Shown in pieces: positions 6,554 through 12,049 of a DNA stretch of 12,049 bases. The position numbers and the translations under genes were made by a program. Source of the DNA: Actinomycetes bacterium (GTDB lineage Bacteria; Actinomycetota; Actinomycetes; Actinomycetales; Cellulomonadaceae); the NCBI GenBank assembly GCA_021793115.1, contig JAJYTJ010000115.1:1-12049 (forward strand), written 5' to 3'. The stretch's first letter is position 1. Each line of letters starts with the position of its first letter. The notes below the pieces were generated by a model. It was given only the letters and a program-made list of their open reading frames with translations, was not told where the DNA came from and did not search any database.

Positions 6554-6588
6554 AACCTACGCCAGCGTAGGCTACGGTCCCGTAGGTT
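6554..6588. promoter_or_regulatory. Four-half-site symmetric operator upstream of the dehydrogenase operon
   Basis: Four copies of one half-site alternate in orientation: CTACG at 6557-6561, CGTAG at 6566-6570, CTACG at 6572-6576 and CGTAG at 6581-6585. They form two 16-bp dyads, CCTACG-CCAG-CGTAGG (6556-6571) and GCTACG-GTCC-CGTAGG (6571-6586), offset by 15 bp. The whole 35-bp element is symmetric about 6571, with outer arms AACCTACG and CGTAGGTT; only the two 4-bp spacers and the central base break symmetry. It lies 31-65 nt upstream of the GTG. Minus-strand -10-like hexamers (TAGCCT, TACGCT, TAGGTT) fall inside it, so a bound protein should block the promoter. The layout suggests two dimers of a repressor, such as a TetR-family protein; no regulator gene is in the window. 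Confidence 0.8.
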
Positions 6589-6603
6589 TCTCGCGGGGGT
6601 CGC

Positions 6604-6631
6604 CGACAAAGCGCCCGCCCCCGGTTTGTCG
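6604..6631. promoter_or_regulatory. Second dyad upstream of the dehydrogenase operon
   Basis: CGACAAA (6604-6610) and TTTGTCG (6625-6631) form a perfect 7-bp inverted repeat with a 14-bp spacer. An overlapping hairpin GGTTT-GTCG-AAACC occupies 6623-6636. The A/T-containing arms stand out against the GC-rich background. This may be an activator or second repressor site, or part of the promoter, since TTGTCG on the minus strand could serve as a weak -35. Confidence 0.4.
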
Positions 6632-6684
6632 AAACCCACCGACGAACCCCGTCACCGCACCGTTCCCGGGCGCGTGGGGACGTT

Positions 6685-6707
6685 GGCGCCGCCCGGCGGG
6701 AGGCGCC
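6685..6707 (-). terminator. Hairpin just past the aminotransferase stop
   Basis: GGCGCC (6685-6690) and GGCGCC (6702-6707) pair, with an inner CCC/GGG stem around a GGC loop. It starts about 5 nt past the stop codon at 6712. There is no T-tract. It probably terminates or attenuates transcription before the E1-alpha leader, although readthrough into the operon is possible. Confidence 0.4.
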
Positions 6708-6711
6708 GGGG

Positions 6712-7797
6712 TCAGGCGGTCGGGCGCAGGTCCCGCGAGTCGGCCGTCACCTCGAGCAGCAGGTCGGTGGCCTCGCGCTCGCCCACCGACACCCGCACGC
6801 CGTCGCCCGCGAAGGGGCGCACCAGCACGCCGGCCCGCGCGCAGCGGTCGGCGAGCTTGGCGGCGTTCTCGCCGACGCCGAGCCAGACGAAGTTCGCCTG
6901 CGAGTCCGGCACGGCCCAGCCCTGCGCGCGCAGCCCGTCGAGCATCCGGGTGCGCTCGGCGACGAGCTGCGTCACCCGGTCGGCCATCTCGCGCTGCGCC
7001 CGCAGCGACGCCACGGCGGCGAGCTGCGCGACGTTGGAGACACCGAACGGGGTCGACACGGCACGGATCGCCGCGGCCAGCCGCGGCCGCGCGACCGCAT
7101 AGCCCACGCGCAGCCCGGCCAGGCCGTAGGCCTTCGAGAAGGTCCGCAGCAGCACCACGTTGGGGTGCGCCGCGAAGACCGCGAGGCCGTCCGCGGCCTG
7201 CGGGTCGCGGACGAACTCGACGTACGCCTCGTCCAGCACGACGAGGACGTCGCCGGGGACCGCCGCGAGAAGCGCCTCCAGCTCGTCGGCGTGGACCGCC
7301 GGGCCGGTCGGGTTGTTCGGGGTGCAGACGAGCACCACCCGGGTGCGGTCGGTGACCGCCGCCGCCATCGCCGGCAGGTCGAGCCGGCCGTCGGTGCCCA
7401 CCGGGACGCGCACCCCGGTCGCGCCCGCGACCGTGACGTAGATGGGGTACGCCTCGAACGAGCGCCACGGCACCACGACCTCGTCGCCCGGCTCGCAGAC
7501 CGCGCCCAGCACGTGGCCGAGCACTGCGACCGAGCCACCGCCCATGACCACCTCGGCGGGTTCCACCGCCAGGTGCCCGGCGACCGCCTCGACCAGCTCG
7601 GACGCATACATGTCGGGGTAGCGGTTGACGTCCACCCCGGCGTCCGCGATCGCCGCCATGACGGACGGCAGCGGCGGGAACGGGTTCTCGTTGCTCGACA
7701 GCTTGAACGCCGCGGCACCGACCGGGACGCGTGCCCCGGGCACGTACGGCGGAAGGGTCTCGAGAGCCTTGCGGGTGGGCACGCGCGTCACGCGCAC
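6712..7797 (-). CDS. pat: Aromatic amino acid / histidinol-phosphate-type aminotransferase
   Basis: 361 residues, a class I/II PLP-dependent aminotransferase. The Schiff-base lysine is Lys222 in RTFSKAYGLAGLRVGYA. Other family landmarks are LSSNENPFPPLPSVMAAI near the N-terminus, the cofactor-binding GGGSVAVL, NPTGP after VCTPNN, and DEAYVEF. The wording (LPPYVPG, NRYPD, WRSFEAYPIYV, SQANFVWL) follows actinobacterial Pat (M. tuberculosis Rv3772, annotated phenylalanine aminotransferase or HisC2) more closely than the main histidine-biosynthetic HisC, and no his genes are nearby. It would convert aromatic 2-oxoacids with glutamate, with possible overlap on histidinol phosphate. The true start is not the far-upstream one: homology begins at TRVPTRK. 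The GTG at 7797 has GGTGG 6 nt before it; GTG at 7791 is the alternative. It is co-directional with the dehydrogenase operon but 188 bp away. Confidence 0.88.
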   Translation of the reverse strand: MRVTRVPTRKALETLPPYVPGARVPVGAAAFKLSSNENPFPPLPSVMAAIADAGVDVNRYPDMYASELVEAVAGHLAVEPAEVVMGGGSVAVLGHVLGAVCEPGDEVVVPWRSFEAYPIYVTVAGATGVRVPVGTDGRLDLPAMAAAVTDRTRVVLVCTPNNPTGPAVHADELEALLAAVPGDVLVVLDEAYVEFVRDPQAADGLAVFAAHPNVVLLRTFSKAYGLAGLRVGYAVARPRLAAAIRAVSTPFGVSNVAQLAAVASLRAQREMADRVTQLVAERTRMLDGLRAQGWAVPDSQANFVWLGVGENAAKLADRCARAGVLVRPFAGDGVRVSVGEREATDLLLEVTADSRDLRPTA

Positions 7798-7850
7798 AGC
7801 ATGCCACCGGGCCGCCGGGCCCGGTCCGGGTGCTCGGCCGCACCGGAAAC

Positions 7851-7875
7851 CAGGGTCCGACCAGGGCAGACCCTG
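7851..7875. promoter_or_regulatory. Inverted repeat in the pat / membrane-protein divergent region
   Basis: CAGGGTC (7851-7857) and GACCCTG (7869-7875) form a perfect 7-bp dyad with an 11-bp spacer, midway between the two divergent start codons. An extra CAGGG lies in the spacer. It may be an operator for one or both genes. No clear -10 or -35 pair accompanies it. Confidence 0.35.
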
Positions 7876-7923
7876 ACCGCGTCGGCATGGCCGGGGCCGG
7901 GCCGCTCTGCCAGGATCGGGGCC

Positions 7924-8325
7924 ATGGCCTTCGTGCTGCGGGTGATCGTCAACGGTGTCGCCATCTGGCTGACCACGCTCGTGCTGCGCCCCCGGTTCGA
8001 CGTGGTGCTCGCGGACCCGAGCACCACGTGGAAGACCGTGCTGGCGTTCCTCGTCATCGGGCTGGTCTTCGGCCTGGTCAACGCGATCGTCAAGCCGGTG
8101 GTCCGGCTGCTGTCGCTGCCGCTGTACATCCTGACCCTCGGGCTGTTCACGCTCGTCGTCAACGCCCTCATGCTGATGCTCACCGCCTGGCTCACCCGGT
8201 TCGCGCACTGGGGCCTGCACATCGAGAGCTTCGGCATCGCGGTCGTCGCAGCGCTCATCGTCTCCGTGCTGTCGTTCCTCCTGTCGGTGCTCATCGGGCG
8301 CCGCGACCGGCACCGGCACGCCTGA
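7924..8325 (+). CDS. Small membrane protein, YvlD / phage-holin-4 superfamily
   Basis: 133 residues with four hydrophobic helices at about 4-22, 38-60, 66-96 and 103-124, ending in a basic His/Arg tail. The sequence pattern (LVLRP near the N-terminus, LGLVNAIVKPVVRLLSLPLYILTLGLF-like central part, then a fourth helix) is that of the family labelled mycobacterial four-TM phage holin superfamily IV or YvlD. These are ordinary chromosomal genes in many bacteria; the holin name comes from topology and does not show lysis activity. No phage gene is adjacent. The ATG at 7924 has AGGA 9 nt upstream as a weak ribosome site, and a CAGGAT hexamer 7 nt upstream that could instead be the -10 of a leaderless transcript. 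The stop lies 3 bp from the stop of the convergent hydrolase gene. Confidence 0.9.
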   Translation: MAFVLRVIVNGVAIWLTTLVLRPRFDVVLADPSTTWKTVLAFLVIGLVFGLVNAIVKPVVRLLSLPLYILTLGLFTLVVNALMLMLTAWLTRFAHWGLHIESFGIAVVAALIVSVLSFLLSVLIGRRDRHRHA

Positions 8326-8328
8326 CCG

Positions 8329-9993
8329 CTACCGGCCCGCCGCGCGCTCCACGCGGTACTGCACGGTGGTCGCGGTGGTGCCCTCCGGCCCCAGCAGCCT
8401 CGTGACGGCCGCCACCCCCGGCGACGAACCCGGCGCGGCCGCCACCGCCGCGTCGACCAGGCCGGCCGTGGCGACGTAGCCCGTGACGGCGTGCGCCTCC
8501 AGCGGCAGCACCGGGTGGTCGTCGGCGAGCGAGCGGGTCACCCGGGTGACGTCCCCGCCGGCCTGCGTCGGAGCGCCGTCGGTCTGCGGGACGGCGTCCT
8601 CGTCGTGCTCCAGCCGGATCACCGGCACCCCCGCCGGCGTGTGCCCGGGCACGCTCGGCGACCCCGCCGTCACCACGCCGCCGATCCGGTAGCTGCCCGC
8701 CGCGGCCGTCGCGGCTGCCAGCGCCACCATGCCGCCCTGGCTGTGGCCGGCGAGCACCACCGGCTCGTCGGGCGCGATGCCCGCGGCACCCATCGCGGCG
8801 AGCACACCGGCGGTCATCGGGTTGGCGACCCCGCCGACGAGCTCGAGATTGGTGCCCATGTCGGTGGCCACGTCCTGGTCGAATCCCCACGACTGCGTCC
8901 CCGGGACGGCGACCAGCCACGACCGTGAGCCGTCGGGACGGTCCAGCCGCTCCACGGTGACGGTTGCCGTCGGCGTGCCGGACGTGCCGGACGGCTGGGG
9001 GTCGTCGTAGGTGCCGGCGACCGCGTCGAGCACGCCTGCCAGGCCGCGCGGCGCCGGCCGCTGCGGCGGGTCGGCCCGGGCGACGAGCGTGACGTCGGCC
9101 CCGGTCCGCGCCAGCAGCAGCGCCAGCCCGGCGGACGTCACCGGCACCGGGTCGAGCAGCGCCGGCGCCACGGACGTCAGCGCACCGGCCACGCCGCGCA
9201 CCGCGACCTCGCCGCCGCCGGCCGCCATCGCGTCCGACCATGCCTGCTCGGCCTGGCGCCGCACGTCCCGTGCCGGGTCGTCGCTCGTCAGCAGCGTCGT
9301 GCCGAGCCGCCACTCGGCCCGCAGCGCGCCCGTCACCATGCCCGGCCACGCCACCACGGCGGCCAGGAGCGGGGCACGGCCGGCCAGCACCCGCAGCCCG
9401 CGGTGCGCCGCCGTCTCGCCGTCCCCCTGCAGCTGCGCCGCAGCCTTCGCCGCGGCCGCCAGGTCCCGCAGCCGGGAGGCGACACGCGACGGGGCGAGCG
9501 GCCCGCGCATCAGGTCGGCGAGACGCGGCGTGACCGCGACGGTCGCCGGCGGGTTCCGGCCCCACGGCTGCGCCCACAACGCCTGCGCCATCGCCGCCGA
9601 CACCCCGTCGAGCGACCCTGCCGCGCGGCCCAGCCGGCCGGCCGCGTCCGCCAGCGCCTCCGGGTCCACCGCCACGAACGTGCCGGCACCGACGCGCAGC
9701 GCGCGGCCGGAGGCTCCCCAGCAGACCCCGCCCGCCGCCAGCTGGACCGCCGACACGGGCCACGGGCCCGGCGCGCCGAGCTCGGCGACCAGCGCCTCCA
9801 GCGCCGCCAGCAGCCGGCCCAGACGACTGCGCTGGTCCTCGACCGTCGCACGGTAGGAGTCGGCCGCGGCGCCGACCCAGGGCACCCCGGCGGCCGCCGA
9901 GACGCCGGCGCGGGCGACCGCGACGTCATCGCGCGCGACCAGCAGCCGGCGACGCAGGACGGCAGCGGGATCGAGGAGGTGGGGACAGGACAC
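8329..9993 (-). CDS. Alpha/beta hydrolase with WXG-like helical N-terminal domain
   Basis: 554 residues, no signal peptide and no clear membrane helix. The N-terminal third (1 to about 200) is helical and Ala/Arg-rich. VPWVGAAADSYRATVEDQ, with Trp39-x-Gly41 between two predicted helices, resembles the turn of WXG100/ESX-type helical hairpins, and a second amphipathic stretch follows at about 95-125. The C-terminal part (about 340-510) is a hydrolase-like domain with the nucleophile elbow GHSQGG (Ser418), acid candidates Asp464/Asp466 in LEHDEDAVP and His501 in LEAHAVTGY, so a complete Ser-Asp-His triad is possible. Substrate is unknown; lipase, esterase or acyltransferase are options. The GTG at 9993 has no ribosome site but follows TAGCGT by 7 nt, suggesting a leaderless mRNA. 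The frame stays open far upstream through the region opposite purB, which is a shadow. It may be a type VII secretion substrate, but no secretion genes are in view. Confidence 0.82.
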   Translation of the reverse strand: MSCPHLLDPAAVLRRRLLVARDDVAVARAGVSAAAGVPWVGAAADSYRATVEDQRSRLGRLLAALEALVAELGAPGPWPVSAVQLAAGGVCWGASGRALRVGAGTFVAVDPEALADAAGRLGRAAGSLDGVSAAMAQALWAQPWGRNPPATVAVTPRLADLMRGPLAPSRVASRLRDLAAAAKAAAQLQGDGETAAHRGLRVLAGRAPLLAAVVAWPGMVTGALRAEWRLGTTLLTSDDPARDVRRQAEQAWSDAMAAGGGEVAVRGVAGALTSVAPALLDPVPVTSAGLALLLARTGADVTLVARADPPQRPAPRGLAGVLDAVAGTYDDPQPSGTSGTPTATVTVERLDRPDGSRSWLVAVPGTQSWGFDQDVATDMGTNLELVGGVANPMTAGVLAAMGAAGIAPDEPVVLAGHSQGGMVALAAATAAAGSYRIGGVVTAGSPSVPGHTPAGVPVIRLEHDEDAVPQTDGAPTQAGGDVTRVTRSLADDHPVLPLEAHAVTGYVATAGLVDAAVAAAPGSSPGVAAVTRLLGPEGTTATTVQYRVERAAGR

Positions 9994-10006
9994 GGCGCGG
10001 ACGCTA
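9994..10006 (-). promoter_or_regulatory. -10 box and leaderless start of the hydrolase gene
   Basis: TAGCGT on the minus strand (10006-10001) matches TANNNT and sits 7 nt before the GTG at 9993, where no Shine-Dalgarno sequence is present. The same hexamer appears ahead of the Rieske gene. The -35 is not recognisable. Confidence 0.45.
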
Positions 10007-10084
10007 GGGCGGCGGCACCGGGCGCCGCGGCCGGCACCGCCAGACCCGTGACGCGGCGGCGACAGGCCCGGGCTGGGGACGGCT

Positions 10085-10111
10085 CGCACCGCCCGCACCG
10101 CCCGCGCCGCA
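10085..10111. repeat. Short 9-bp tandem repeat in the hydrolase/purB divergent region
   Basis: CGCACCGCC is repeated exactly at 10085-10093 and 10094-10102, with a degenerate third copy to 10111. It lies in the 219-bp region between divergent genes. It may be low-complexity sequence. Confidence 0.5.
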
Positions 10112-10212
10112 CGGTCTCGCCCGGCGGTCCCCGGCTCGTCGGCCGCACCCGGACCCGCGGTCCAGTCCTCGGACGCCGCCGCCGGCCGCCGGCCCTCTGG
10201 GACACTGGGGGC

Positions 10213-11625
10213 ATGGTCCGCCTCGCCGACGTCGTCCCGCCCATCGCGCTCGGCCCGCTCGACGGGCGCTACCGCGCCACGGTCGCGCCGCTCGTCGACC
10301 ACCTGTCCGAGGCCGCTCTCAACCGCACGCGCATCGCGGTGGAGGTCGAGTGGGTCATCTACCTGACGGGCCATGACGTCGTCCCCGGCGCCCCGCGCCT
10401 GACGGCCGCCGACGAGGCCTACCTGCGCGCCGTTCCGGAGACGTTCGGCGCCGAGCAGATCGCCGAGCTCGGCGAGATCGAGCGCACCACGGTCCATGAC
10501 GTCAAGGCCGTCGAGTACTTCGTCAAGCGGCGGCTGGCCGGCGCGCCCGCGGGGTCGGTGCTGCGCAACGTCGGCGAGCTCGTCCACTTCGCGCTGACCA
10601 GCGAGGACGTCAACAACCTGTGCTACGCGCTCATGGTGCGCGGCGCGGTGCAGCACGTGTGGCTGCCCGCCGCGACGGCGCTGGCGGACCAGCTCGCGGG
10701 GCTCGCCGAGGAGCACCGGGCGCTGCCGATGCTCGCGCTCACCCACGGTCAGCCGGCGACGCCCACCACGCTCGGCAAGGAGCTGGCCGTGCTCGCGCAC
10801 CGGCTCCGGCGCCAGCTGCGCCGCATCGCGTCCGACGAGGTGCTCGGCAAGCTCAACGGCGCGACCGGCACGTTCGGCGCCCACCTCGCCGCCGTGCCCG
10901 GCGCGGACTGGCAGGCGGTGTCCCGCGGCTTCGTCGAGCACCTCGGGCTGGTCTGGAACCCGCTGACGACGCAGATCGAGTCGCACGACTGGCATTCCGT
11001 TCTCTATGCCGACGTCGCCCGGTTCAACCGGATCGCGCACAACCTCGCCACCGACGTGTGGACGTACATCTCCCGCGGCGTGTTCGTGCAGGTGCCGGTG
11101 GCCGGAGCGACGGGCTCGTCGACCATGCCGCACAAGGTCAACCCCATCCGGTTCGAGAACGCCGAGGCGAACCTCGAGATCTCGTCGGCCCTCTTCGACG
11201 CGCTCGCCTCGACCCTGGTGACGAGCCGCCTGCAGCGCGACCTCACCGACTCCACCACGCAGCGGAACATCGGCCCGGCGTTCGGCCACAGCCTGCTGGC
11301 GATCGACAACCTGCGCCGCGGGCTGTCGGCGCTGCACGTCGACGCCGCGCTGCTGGCGCGCGAGCTCGACGACAACTGGGAGGTGCTCGCCGAGCCGGTG
11401 CAGTCGGCGATGCGCGCAGCCGCCGTCGCCGGCGTCGAGGGGATGGAGAACCCCTACGAGCGGCTCAAGGAGCTGACGCGCGGGCGCCGGCTGACGGCCG
11501 ACGACGTGCGCGGCTTCATCGCCTCGCTCGGACTGCCCGACGAGCTGGCGGCCCGGCTGTCGGCCCTCACCCCCGCCGCCTACACGGGCATCGCCGCCGA
11601 GCTCGTCGACCACCTGCGGGACTGA
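10213..11625 (+). CDS. purB: Adenylosuccinate lyase
   Basis: 470 residues, a cytoplasmic homotetrameric enzyme of the fumarase/aspartase superfamily. It releases fumarate from SAICAR and from adenylosuccinate, two steps of purine synthesis. The length and the N-terminal IALGPLDGRYR block match the E. coli-type PurB. Signature loop GSSTMPHKVNPIRFENAEANL is present, with the catalytic serine at 302/303. THGQPATPTTLGKEL carries the general-acid histidine candidate His178, and TSEDVNNLCYAL and RDLTDSTTQRNIG are further substrate-binding blocks. All expected active-site elements look intact. The frame is open far upstream, but homology begins at MVRLADV, so the ATG at 10213 is chosen. It has only GGGGG just before it, and a GACACT hexamer ending 6 nt upstream may mark a leaderless start. 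No other pur gene is in the window. Confidence 0.97.
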   Translation: MVRLADVVPPIALGPLDGRYRATVAPLVDHLSEAALNRTRIAVEVEWVIYLTGHDVVPGAPRLTAADEAYLRAVPETFGAEQIAELGEIERTTVHDVKAVEYFVKRRLAGAPAGSVLRNVGELVHFALTSEDVNNLCYALMVRGAVQHVWLPAATALADQLAGLAEEHRALPMLALTHGQPATPTTLGKELAVLAHRLRRQLRRIASDEVLGKLNGATGTFGAHLAAVPGADWQAVSRGFVEHLGLVWNPLTTQIESHDWHSVLYADVARFNRIAHNLATDVWTYISRGVFVQVPVAGATGSSTMPHKVNPIRFENAEANLEISSALFDALASTLVTSRLQRDLTDSTTQRNIGPAFGHSLLAIDNLRRGLSALHVDAALLARELDDNWEVLAEPVQSAMRAAAVAGVEGMENPYERLKELTRGRRLTADDVRGFIASLGLPDELAARLSALTPAAYTGIAAELVDHLRD

Positions 11626-11635
11626 CCCGCGAGCG

Positions 11636-11656
11636 CGCCGGCCCGGCCGGCCGGCG
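11636..11656 (+). terminator. Hairpin downstream of purB
   Basis: CGCCGGCC (11636-11643) pairs perfectly with GGCCGGCG (11649-11656) around a CGGCC loop, 10 nt past the purB stop. The 8-bp all-GC stem has no T-tract, which is common for terminators in this kind of genome. Confidence 0.55.
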
Positions 11657-11660
11657 GCCC

Positions 11661-11696
11661 GGCGACCCCGTCGGGCCCGGCGACCCCGTCGGGCCC
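11661..11696. repeat. Perfect 18-bp tandem duplication after purB
   Basis: GGCGACCCCGTCGGGCCC occurs twice in direct succession (11661-11678 and 11679-11696) without a mismatch. Each unit can form a small CGACCCCGTCG-type fold. It sits right behind the terminator hairpin, in the 230-bp gap before the next gene. 18 is a multiple of three, but no coding frame here is convincing. Confidence 0.85.
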
Positions 11697-11855
11697 GGCA
11701 CGGCAGGCCCCCGGCCCGCGCTGGGCCGAACGGGTGATCCGGGCCGTTGCCGCACCGAATCCTGGACACGTCCGCCGCGCCCGCGGGAGGATCGAGCCCG
11801 TTGCGTCCGGTTCCTCCGGTTTCTCCGCATCCTCCGACGGTGGCGAGGCGGCACT

Positions 11856-12049
11856 GTGATCCTCATGCAGAAGGCGGTGACGCCCGACCTGGCGGCGGCC
11901 CACCTGACGCAGGGGTACGACCGGATCGGCGGGTACGTGGTGCGGGCGGCGGACGTCGCGTTCGCCACCACGCCGTCGCAGCTCTACGAGGTCCACGGGC
12001 TCGGCTACCCCGGGTCGCCGTTCCACCGCTGGGACGCACACATCGACGT
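11856..12049 (+). CDS. Unrecognised protein, N-terminal part only
   Basis: About 64 residues are visible before the right edge. The reading starts M-I-L-M-Q-K-A-V-T-P-D-L if the GTG at 11856 is used, which has GAGG 7 nt upstream. The in-frame ATG at 11865 is the alternative but lacks a ribosome site. The visible part has no signal peptide or membrane helix. It includes GYDRIGGYVVRAADVAFATTP and LYEVHGLGYPGSPFHRWD, rich in aromatics and Gly, and reads as a genuine folded soluble protein with good codon periodicity. I do not recognise the family. The GYVVRA and GSPF stretches look conserved and would be the best handles for a search. Confidence 0.7.
   Translation, partial: MILMQKAVTPDLAAAHLTQGYDRIGGYVVRAADVAFATTPSQLYEVHGLGYPGSPFHRWDAHID

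Noticed and set aside
5462..7102. 546-residue plus-strand open frame
   Set aside because: Antisense to E1-alpha and pat, and spans their intergenic region; no recognisable protein.
7798..8319. N-terminal extension of the aminotransferase to 535 residues
   Set aside because: The added part is antisense to the YvlD-like gene and is His/Glu/Arg-rich; family similarity starts only after 7797.
7924..8325. Holin-type annotation as a sign of prophage
   Set aside because: The family is common in chromosomes and no other phage gene is nearby.
9994..11769. N-terminal extension of the hydrolase frame to about 1146 residues
   Set aside because: The extension lies opposite purB and reads as shadow sequence. 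The GTG at 9993 with its -10 box explains the real start.
11580..12041. Minus-strand open frame over the right end
   Set aside because: Antisense to the end of purB and the last gene; the plus strand has the better start site and composition.

Overview
The window is very GC-rich, with strong G/C preference at third codon positions, twin-arginine lipoprotein export, and start codons that often lie directly behind a -10-like hexamer. Together with the gene families present, this points to a high-GC actinomycete, plausibly of the Cellulomonas type. The placement is inferred, because no rRNA gene is present. I see no insertion sequence, integrase, tRNA, CRISPR array or prophage module, so this looks like ordinary chromosome.

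Layout. (1) Positions 1-1326, minus strand: a copper-handling pair, copC followed by a CopD-family membrane protein that runs off the left edge. (2) Positions 1568-2425, plus strand: a Tat-exported Rieske iron-sulfur lipoprotein coupled to a four-helix membrane protein of unknown function. The two pairs diverge from a repeat-rich intergenic region. (3) Positions 2426-2798: a gene-free convergent intergenic region with a 41-bp tandem repeat, a perfect 16-bp palindrome and a GTGA-looped hairpin. (4) Positions 2799-6523, minus strand: a three-gene 2-oxoacid dehydrogenase operon (E1-alpha, E1-beta, E2), with an ATGA overlap and a 3-nt gap between genes. It closely resembles the mycobacterial branched-chain enzyme BkdABC and carries no E3 gene. 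A four-half-site symmetric operator lies in its leader. (5) Positions 6712-7797, minus strand: an aromatic/histidinol-phosphate-type aminotransferase (pat). (6) Positions 7924-8325, plus strand: a small four-helix membrane protein of the YvlD/phage-holin-4 superfamily. (7) Positions 8329-9993, minus strand: an alpha/beta hydrolase with a WXG-like helical N-terminus. (8) Positions 10213-11625, plus strand: purB (adenylosuccinate lyase). (9) From 11856, plus strand: the start of an unrecognised gene that leaves the right edge.

How the genes fit together: CopC and CopD are a periplasm/membrane copper pair, and the neighbouring Rieske lipoprotein is another extracytoplasmic metalloprotein. The E1/E2 operon and the aminotransferase could meet in amino-acid and 2-oxoacid metabolism: transamination yields 2-oxoacids, and the complex decarboxylates them to acyl-CoA. 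This link is inferred from proximity. purB is housekeeping.

No convincing new multi-gene system is visible. The observations most worth following are the four-half-site operator ahead of the dehydrogenase operon, the WXG-like/hydrolase fusion, the 41-bp tandem repeat, and the apparent leaderless starts.
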